Assembly: GCA_934718275.1 (NCBI GenBank)
Contig: CAKUZD010000001.1
Location: 124,001-188,000, forward strand
Length of the DNA stretch: 64,000 nt
Direction: 5' to 3'
DNA from: an uncultured Candidatus Melainabacteria bacterium
GTDB taxonomy: Bacteria; Cyanobacteriota; Vampirovibrionia; Gastranaerophilales; Gastranaerophilaceae
Shown here: positions 59,101-64,000 of the stretch, in pieces
Layout of the letters: every line of letters begins with the position of its first letter
How positions within the stretch are numbered: position 1 is the first letter of the stretch
The notes under the pieces: generated by a model
What the model was told of the DNA's origin: nothing
Database searches by the model: none
The model's input: the letters and a program-made list of their open reading frames with translations, nothing else
Position numbers and translations under genes: made by a program

Positions 59101-59448
59101 ATGACAACTAAAGGGATTAGAGGTGCAATATCAGTATCTGAAAATACTCCTGAAGCAATTAAAGAAGCAACTCTTGAATTATTAAAAGAAATGGTAAACA
59201 GTAATAATATTACTATCGCTGATATTTCACATGTAATTTTCACTCTTACACCTGACTTAAACGCAGCATTCCCTGCCAAATTTGCAAGGCTAAACTTAAA
59301 ATGGGAAAACGTTGCTATGATGTGCTATCATGAACTAGATGTGCCAAATTCTCTACCAATGTGCCTGAGAGTATTGATAGTTTTAAATTGCAACAAAAGC
59401 TTTATACCAAAATTTGTTTATCTTAAAAATGCGGCAAGCTTAAGATAA
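59101..59448 (+). CDS. aroH: Chorismate mutase, AroH class
   Basis: A 115-residue AroH-type (trimeric, Bacillus-like) chorismate mutase converting chorismate to prephenate for Phe/Tyr synthesis. Signatures are GIRGAISVSENTPEAI (with the N-terminal active-site Arg), FTLTPDLNAAFPAKFARL, and MMCYHELDVPNSLPMCLRVLIVLN carrying the conserved Glu and Arg. Its end VYLKNAASLR matches the usual short tail. It follows fmt in the same orientation without an aromatic-pathway neighbour. Confidence 0.93.
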   Translation: MTTKGIRGAISVSENTPEAIKEATLELLKEMVNSNNITIADISHVIFTLTPDLNAAFPAKFARLNLKWENVAMMCYHELDVPNSLPMCLRVLIVLNCNKSFIPKFVYLKNAASLR

Positions 59449-59496
59449 ATATTTTTGTTTGAATTAGAAAAATTTTTGTTTGGAGAAATTCTTATA

Positions 59497-61794
59497 TTAC
59501 AACTTATTAATTTCTGTCATAGCAGGATCTAACAAGCGTCTGCCTATATTAGGGAATTCTATAGAACATAATTTTTTATTCCCGTATTTAATCATCTTTT
59601 GAACAATACCTTCTCCATATTTAGGAGTTGAAACTCTGTCTCCCGGTTCTAATGCCTGAGGTTCATTATATTCTATATCATCGGCATTATATATCGGAAC
59701 TACCGGAGGTTGTTCTTGTTGCATAGATTCTTCTTCTGCAGCTGCTTGATAATCCTGAATATCCGCCTCAGCGTCATCTGCCGAGTTATCAGAAGTCAAA
59801 TCTCCAATTAAATTCAAATCATCTTCTGTCAATTCATCAGATTGCAAATCAGACAAATCATTTAATGTAACTTCTTCTTCCGGAAGTTTTTCATAAATAA
59901 GTTTATCCACATCTTTTGCAGCCTGTTGAATCATAGCTTCATTTTCATCACTATAAAATTCAGGCTCTTGATAGTTTTCTTCTATATCGCTATCTTCAAC
60001 TGAATAATCAACCTCAGACTCTAGTGGTAAAACTTCAGGTTCTTCCGAAGCTTCAACATCCATTTCATCCAATATATTATAAACCGGAGCATTTTTAGTA
60101 TCATTTATTTGTTCATAATCCTCCACTATAGGAGAATCAAATGTTTCACCATTATCAATACTTACATCTGAAAAGTCCTCAGTAACCTGATTGTCTTCAA
60201 TAACAGGTTCAGGAATTTCAGCTTGAATATCACCCAATTCATCCAATTCAGAATCTTCAATAATTTCAGCTACCGGTTCACTTTGTATAGAATCTGTTTC
60301 TGAAAAAGAAACTTCTTCTTGCGGAAATCCTTCCTCAACTTCATTTGAAAAAGGTATATTATCCTCTATTGCTAAGTCAGGATATTCAACATTTGGAGCT
60401 TCAAAATTATTTTTAGGTTCCGCTATTTCTTCATTAACAGAATTTACGTTTTTAGTCACTTGTTCATTTTTAGCATTATTTTCTGATAATGAATTTTCAG
60501 GAGCTTGTTGCTTATTATTAACAGCTTCCGGCATTGGTACTACGTTAGGCGTGGGGGCACTCTCCTCATCGTCATCACTTTCGTCAGTCTTTTTTTCCAA
60601 AACCAATTCATCAAGTTCAACGATTAAAGGAATATTTTGAGTATGAGCACCATACACAATGTACTCATCAGGATTTAATTTATTTAAGAAAGTATTATAT
60701 GCAGCAAAATCATGTTGCAAAGTTTGCGGTGCAAATAAAATTAAATTCTGAGCAGAACTTTTCAATTCAGGTAAATATTTGTATTCATGTCTACAAACAA
60801 TGGTTGTATAGACACTGTCTCTTGACAGGAATGTTTTCAATAATTTTTTACTTGAATTTGTATTATCAACACTTACAAAAGAATAAATATTTCCATCTAT
60901 TCCATTCATTACTCCGTATGCATAAGCAATAATCTCTTTTTGTAAAATAGGAGTCATATCAGAAATATCAATAACAGTGACAGGAGTATTTTCAATTGTA
61001 ATACTCAAACTCATAACATCCTTCAATGTTTCTGCAAAAGCATTAACTTCCTTATACTTCAATAATTTATTTTTAAGTAAAATCAATTGAGGAATTTGGG
61101 TTTCTCTGTACTGTTGATCAACAACATTAATGAACGTTTCAAATGGCAAATATCCTTCCGGCAAAGTTCTTGTATATTCTTGAACTTCAATAAAAACATC
61201 TTGAATAACAGCTTTGCTCGTAGCATCAACATCATCCAATTCATTTTCATAGATAAAATTAATAGTATTATAATTTAATGGCAACCTAAAATCCTGACCG
61301 AAAACAACTTTATTTTCAGCTTCAAACTGACCATCAGTATCAAATATTACAACTTTTTCATCTTCTTCTATTTGCCTAATTATATTATCTATAAGAATAT
61401 TTGTATTTTCGACATTATCAGAACATATTAACAAATTATTATCTAAAATAGTTCTATCAACTTTCAAAGTAACGTCTTGCTGAGCTATTTGTCCGATAAC
61501 AAGAGGTTTTTCTACCGGAATTATATCTAATAATTCTTTCGATGGCAAAACAGATACTGTAGACTTTAAGGAAGGGATTGTTCCATTATAATTTTTCAAA
61601 ATTCCATCTTCATTAAATGTAAATAAGAGTTTTACAATAGCAAAATTCGTTAATTTATCGGCTTTTACATTAACAACCTGAGCAACATAGGGGCTGTTAG
61701 TATCTTCTATTATAACAAAACCGGAAAGAGCTAAATTATCTTTCACATCATAAGCTATCTTTACCAAATTATTCTTAATTTCCAGTACCTGCAT
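59497..61794 (-). CDS. Degenerate HerA-like ATPase fold with acidic linker and UvrD/PcrA-type Tudor-like end
   Basis: A 765-residue protein. Residues 1-90 resemble the HerA/HAS-barrel beta domain (VVIEDTNSPYVAQVVNV). Residues 95-390 follow the HerA/FtsK-like layout (KPLVIGQIAQ, VDRTILDNNLLICSDNVENTNILIDNII, KVVIFDTDGQFE, VTVIDISDM), but the Walker A site lacks GxxGxGK, reading SDNVENTN instead, so ATP hydrolysis is unlikely. A very acidic Glu/Asp/Pro linker (about 400-700) leads to a C-terminal domain, PGDRVSTPKYGEGIVQKMIKYG...CSIEFPNIGRRLL. That domain looks like the PcrA/UvrD C-terminal Tudor-like fold, which binds RNA polymerase. AGAGG precedes the ATG. Confidence 0.65.
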   Translation of the reverse strand: MQVLEIKNNLVKIAYDVKDNLALSGFVIIEDTNSPYVAQVVNVKADKLTNFAIVKLLFTFNEDGILKNYNGTIPSLKSTVSVLPSKELLDIIPVEKPLVIGQIAQQDVTLKVDRTILDNNLLICSDNVENTNILIDNIIRQIEEDEKVVIFDTDGQFEAENKVVFGQDFRLPLNYNTINFIYENELDDVDATSKAVIQDVFIEVQEYTRTLPEGYLPFETFINVVDQQYRETQIPQLILLKNKLLKYKEVNAFAETLKDVMSLSITIENTPVTVIDISDMTPILQKEIIAYAYGVMNGIDGNIYSFVSVDNTNSSKKLLKTFLSRDSVYTTIVCRHEYKYLPELKSSAQNLILFAPQTLQHDFAAYNTFLNKLNPDEYIVYGAHTQNIPLIVELDELVLEKKTDESDDDEESAPTPNVVPMPEAVNNKQQAPENSLSENNAKNEQVTKNVNSVNEEIAEPKNNFEAPNVEYPDLAIEDNIPFSNEVEEGFPQEEVSFSETDSIQSEPVAEIIEDSELDELGDIQAEIPEPVIEDNQVTEDFSDVSIDNGETFDSPIVEDYEQINDTKNAPVYNILDEMDVEASEEPEVLPLESEVDYSVEDSDIEENYQEPEFYSDENEAMIQQAAKDVDKLIYEKLPEEEVTLNDLSDLQSDELTEDDLNLIGDLTSDNSADDAEADIQDYQAAAEEESMQQEQPPVVPIYNADDIEYNEPQALEPGDRVSTPKYGEGIVQKMIKYGNKKLCSIEFPNIGRRLLDPAMTEINKL

Positions 61795-61834
61795 TATAAT
61801 TCCTCTCTTTGAGATTTATTCTACCATGAACATG

Positions 61835-62410
61835 CTAATTTTGAACCAAATCTTGAAGCTTATTATATATTTCAATAGTTATAAAACAAATTTTTAAATC
61901 TCTTTTTACTAAACTTTTAATTGTTTCCTTATAACATTTTAAAAGAGCCTTATTTAAACCGTTGTTTTCTGATAAAAGATCTCTTATCTTGTCAGAATAT
62001 TCTTTTTCCCTTGTATTTGGTTCTATTTTATCTGCAATAAATACTATTTTTTCAAAATCTGTCATACCAATTCTACCTAAAGTATGCCACCTTATTGCAG
62101 ACAAAACCTCTTTATCTTTAATTCCAAACTCTGTTTCCGCAATATATGCACTAACGGGTGCATGAAGCGTTTTATAATTCAGCATTTCACATTCTTCTAC
62201 ATTCAAATGCTCATGAATTATATCTAATAATTTTTCATTAGAAAAACATTTTGCGCAATCATGTAAAAGCCCTGCCAAATATGCTTTATCAACATCCAAT
62301 CCAAATTGAGCAGCAAGTTCTTTGGCACAATCGGCTGTCCCTAGTGTATGAATATATCTTTTCTCATTCAAATTTTCCTTAAGCCATTTTAATATTTTTG
62401 TATAATCCAT
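61835..62410 (-). CDS. yqeK: YqeK-type HD phosphohydrolase (Ap4A hydrolase)
   Basis: A 191-residue HD-domain protein. Metal ligands appear as RYIHTLGTADCA, GLLHDCAKC (HD), HAPVSAYIA and RWHTLGR, then FIADKIEPNTREKEY, the YqeK signature. YqeK enzymes cleave diadenosine tetraphosphate symmetrically into two ADP. The gene overlaps nadD by 32 nt, the conserved nadD-yqeK order. Confidence 0.93.
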   Translation of the reverse strand: MDYTKILKWLKENLNEKRYIHTLGTADCAKELAAQFGLDVDKAYLAGLLHDCAKCFSNEKLLDIIHEHLNVEECEMLNYKTLHAPVSAYIAETEFGIKDKEVLSAIRWHTLGRIGMTDFEKIVFIADKIEPNTREKEYSDKIRDLLSENNGLNKALLKCYKETIKSLVKRDLKICFITIEIYNKLQDLVQN

Positions 62411-62975
62411 TATTATAAATATACCTCTCTACTTCTTTTGTTACAAGATTATCAATAGGCAAACCATCCTTTATCCTTTCTCTCAGCTCTGTTGAAGAAA
62501 TATCAACAAAAGGCATCTGAGTAAATTCAAAATTATAGCCTTTTTCTTTTAAATAATCTAAATTTACAGGTTTATTTTCTCTTATAAAAACAATAAAATC
62601 AACAATTTCTTTTAATTTATCAGCCATATACCAACTCTCAATTTTTTCAAACGCATCAGTACCTATTACAAAATGAATTTTTCCTTCAACATTATATTCT
62701 TCGCATAATTTCAATGCAGTCAAATAAGAATATGATTTTCCTTCTCGTTTAAATTCAAGATCCGAAACAACAAAATGCGGATTATATTGAGTTGCAAGTT
62801 TCACCATATTAAAGCGATGTTGGCTCATATTCAAGTCATAATCCTTGTGAGGAGGCTTATATGCCGGAATAAAAATAATTTTATCAAATCCGTAATGCGA
62901 TAAAACATATTCTGCCATTTTCAAATGCGCTCTATGAATAGGATTAAATGTTCCTGAAAATATACATAGTTTCAT
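62379..62975 (-). CDS. nadD: Nicotinate-nucleotide adenylyltransferase
   Basis: A 198-residue nucleotidyltransferase that makes deamido-NAD. The nucleotide-binding start is CIFSGTFNPIHRAHLKMAEYVL (GTFxPxHxxH), with IPAYKPPHKD, FVIGTDAFEKIESW and the C-terminal ISSTELRERI signature. The ATG has no ribosome site; a consensus extended -10 lies 6 nt upstream. The start of yqeK lies inside its 3' end. Confidence 0.95.
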   Translation of the reverse strand: MKLCIFSGTFNPIHRAHLKMAEYVLSHYGFDKIIFIPAYKPPHKDYDLNMSQHRFNMVKLATQYNPHFVVSDLEFKREGKSYSYLTALKLCEEYNVEGKIHFVIGTDAFEKIESWYMADKLKEIVDFIVFIRENKPVNLDYLKEKGYNFEFTQMPFVDISSTELRERIKDGLPIDNLVTKEVERYIYNNGLYKNIKMA

Positions 62976-62981
62976 ACCGTT

Positions 62982-62990
62982 ATTATATCA
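62982..62990 (-). promoter_or_regulatory. Extended -10 promoter for leaderless nadD-yqeK
   Basis: TGA+TATAAT (hexamer 62982-62987) on the minus strand, exactly 6 nt before the ATG at 62975. No Shine-Dalgarno is present. Confidence 0.65.
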
Positions 62991-63013
62991 GAAACTTATA
63001 CAACATAAAGAAA

Positions 63014-63038
63014 ACCTGATTTCGGGATGAAATCAGGT
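63014..63038 (-). terminator. Terminator after 54-residue ORF
   Basis: Stem ACCTGATTTC/GAAATCAGGT with a 5-nt loop, then TTTTC on the minus strand. It also separates this gene from the nadD promoter. Confidence 0.75.
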
Positions 63039-63076
63039 AAAAATTTGTAGGGGAAAAATTAATTGGAGTTAAAATG

Positions 63077-63241
63077 TTAAATTAAATGTAAAGCTTGTTT
63101 ATTTGCCATAGCAATAAAATTCATTTGAGCAAACAATAGTTCCGATCGGTCCTCAAATGGCTGATTATTGTTGACTGTAACTTGATTTTCATAGATGTTT
63201 TTTAATTTGTCATCAATTTTTTTCAAATTCGCAACTGCCAT
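63077..63241 (-). CDS. Small hypothetical protein, 54 residues
   Basis: MAVANLKKIDDKLKNIYENQ... a short helical, Asn/Gln/Lys-rich protein ending in MANKQALHLI. GAGAGG precedes the ATG at 63241, and a terminator follows the stop. No family is recognised. Confidence 0.6.
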   Translation of the reverse strand: MAVANLKKIDDKLKNIYENQVTVNNNQPFEDRSELLFAQMNFIAMANKQALHLI

Positions 63242-63325
63242 TTATATGCCTCTCATTCTTTTACTTAATGCTTGTGTATATATAAAGTATATACAATATT
63301 CTAAATTTCAGTTTTATATTATTCT

Positions 63326-63343
63326 GTTACATTTCTTTACATA
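63326..63343 (+). promoter_or_regulatory. Perfect HLR1/RpaB-type box upstream of last ORF
   Basis: GTTACATT-TC-TTTACATA matches the consensus without mismatch. Its centre is about 58 bp before the predicted start of transcription (TATAAT 63381-63386) of the downstream gene. Confidence 0.62.
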
Positions 63344-63380
63344 TCTTTTTAAAAGGCAATAATTAACTTAATTTTGTTTT

Positions 63381-63386
63381 TATAAT
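63381..63386 (+). promoter_or_regulatory. -10 element of last ORF
   Basis: TATAAT 24 nt before the ATG at 63411, which has GGGGAAAATAGGG as ribosome-binding region. No obvious -35 is present, consistent with an activator bound at the HLR1 box upstream. Confidence 0.5.
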
Positions 63387-63410
63387 TATATAGGGGAAAA
63401 TAGGGTAATT

Positions 63411-64000
63411 ATGTTTGACAATAATATAAATAAAAAACAACAAATACCTCAATTTCAAGCTATGTCGCAAGCTCAAGCTCAAAATGTTGATAATCAGCAA
63501 GCTATGCAGGCAAATCCTGAGTTGTTAAAAGAGAACATACAAGACACTTATGTTGCAAACAGAGTTTCTGAAACAACAAGTGACCTTAAGGGAATGCTAT
63601 ATACCGGTGCAATTGCAGTACCAACTTGGGCAGCAATATCTCAAGGGATGGATTATTATGCTAAAAAATCTCGTGGGAATTACGAAGATACTGTACATTA
63701 CAAAGTAGGACAATTTGGAGATAAGGCTACAGATTATGTAAAAAATAGCAAGTTTGGACAATCCGACTTTGGACAAGGTATTAATAACCAATTCAATAAC
63801 TTCAAAAATTTCGTAAAAAACAAAATTGTTGGCAAATCAAGAATTTTAAGAGCATTTGTACACACGCCTTCAAAGCCGGAATTAGATATGGTTAAAGGTC
63901 AATATAACGGAATGTGGGGAATGCAATTATTTGACTATCCTCAACATGGAGAACGTTTTGTTGAGCCATTAAAATATGTTGAAGATTTAGATTGTTACGG
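63411..64000 (+). CDS. Hypothetical protein, N-terminal 196 codons (runs off window)
   Basis: Read directly from the plus strand, this frame stays open to the window end. The N-terminus is Gln/Asn/Ala-rich (QFQAMSQAQAQNVDNQQAMQ). A hydrophobic segment follows (GMLYTGAIAVPTWAAISQGMDYY, about 60-82), then a polar helical region containing short similar pieces (KVGQFGDKATDYVKNSKFGQSDFGQG). No domain is recognised. Because the end is missing, size and function are open. An HLR1 box and TATAAT lie upstream. Confidence 0.7.
   Translation, partial: MFDNNINKKQQIPQFQAMSQAQAQNVDNQQAMQANPELLKENIQDTYVANRVSETTSDLKGMLYTGAIAVPTWAAISQGMDYYAKKSRGNYEDTVHYKVGQFGDKATDYVKNSKFGQSDFGQGINNQFNNFKNFVKNKIVGKSRILRAFVHTPSKPELDMVKGQYNGMWGMQLFDYPQHGERFVEPLKYVEDLDCY

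Overview
The window is AT-rich bacterial chromosome, densely packed with short intergenic gaps. The genes point to a diderm-like organism: a TonB C-terminal domain, MlaE/MlaF-type ABC components, a GT9 heptosyltransferase-like enzyme and a DUF374 acyltransferase. It also carries a PDZ/radical-SAM/DUF512 protein of a type widespread in Cyanobacteria, several prepilin-like proteins beginning with an F-[ST]-L-[AS]-E motif, and many small lineage-specific proteins. There are no photosynthesis genes. My best guess is a non-photosynthetic cyanobacterial relative (Vampirovibrionia/Melainabacteria, Gastranaerophilales-like). This is inferred from gene content and was not checked by a database search. 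No rRNA, insertion sequence, prophage or CRISPR array is visible.

Layout. 1-5.0 kb (minus): 5' part of polA, a PH/TonB-domain membrane protein, and the proteostasis cluster tig-clpP-[tandem zinc finger]-clpX. 5.1-12.4 kb (plus): acyltransferase, C-N hydrolase, PBP4-type DD-peptidase, GT2, Gfo/Idh/MocA oxidoreductase, CDP-alcohol phosphatidyltransferase, trmL, NAD(P)HX dehydratase. 12.4-16.3 kb: anmK, a likely minus-strand RNA, and a tandem pair of WYL regulators. 16.3-23.5 kb: a likely small RNA, glnA, mlaE/mlaF-like genes, an LL-DAP-aminotransferase-like enzyme and a membrane glycosyltransferase. 23.5-32 kb: DUF512 and padR, proS, a calpain-like peptidase, gatD-gtrA, tatD, a TPR protein and a 6S-like RNA. 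32-43 kb: CHASE2-GGDEF cyclase, rpmE, thyX, a YuiF-type transporter, tRNA-Arg, trpS, GT9, a low-molecular-weight phosphatase and a coiled-coil protein. 43-64 kb: tRNA-Phe, infC, a secreted TPR protein, dusB, argS, mgtE, an LCP protein, tRNA-Arg, two prepilins, purD, a dnaJ-like gene, queE, def-fmt-aroH, a degenerate HerA-like protein, nadD-yqeK and a truncated ORF.

Two signals recur across the window. First, an 18-bp direct repeat matching the cyanobacterial HLR1/RpaB box, [GT]TTACA[AT][AT]NN[GT]TTACA[AT][AT], occurs perfectly four times, always between genes: beside glnA and the putative sRNA, before infC, before a TPR gene, and before the last ORF. A degenerate fifth copy precedes the GT2 gene. 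Second, about ten genes lack a Shine-Dalgarno sequence and instead have a -10 hexamer exactly 6 nt before the ATG (polA, DUF374 gene, anmK, mlaE, padR, tatD, mgtE, purD, nadD, one hypothetical), which predicts leaderless mRNAs.

The gene set is mostly housekeeping (protein quality control, tRNA charging and modification, translation initiation, purine/NAD/queuosine metabolism) mixed with envelope functions. The less ordinary pieces are the tandem ClpX-type zinc-finger protein, the HerA-like protein that has lost Walker A, the calpain-like peptidase, the candidate AUA start of infC and three likely non-coding RNAs.
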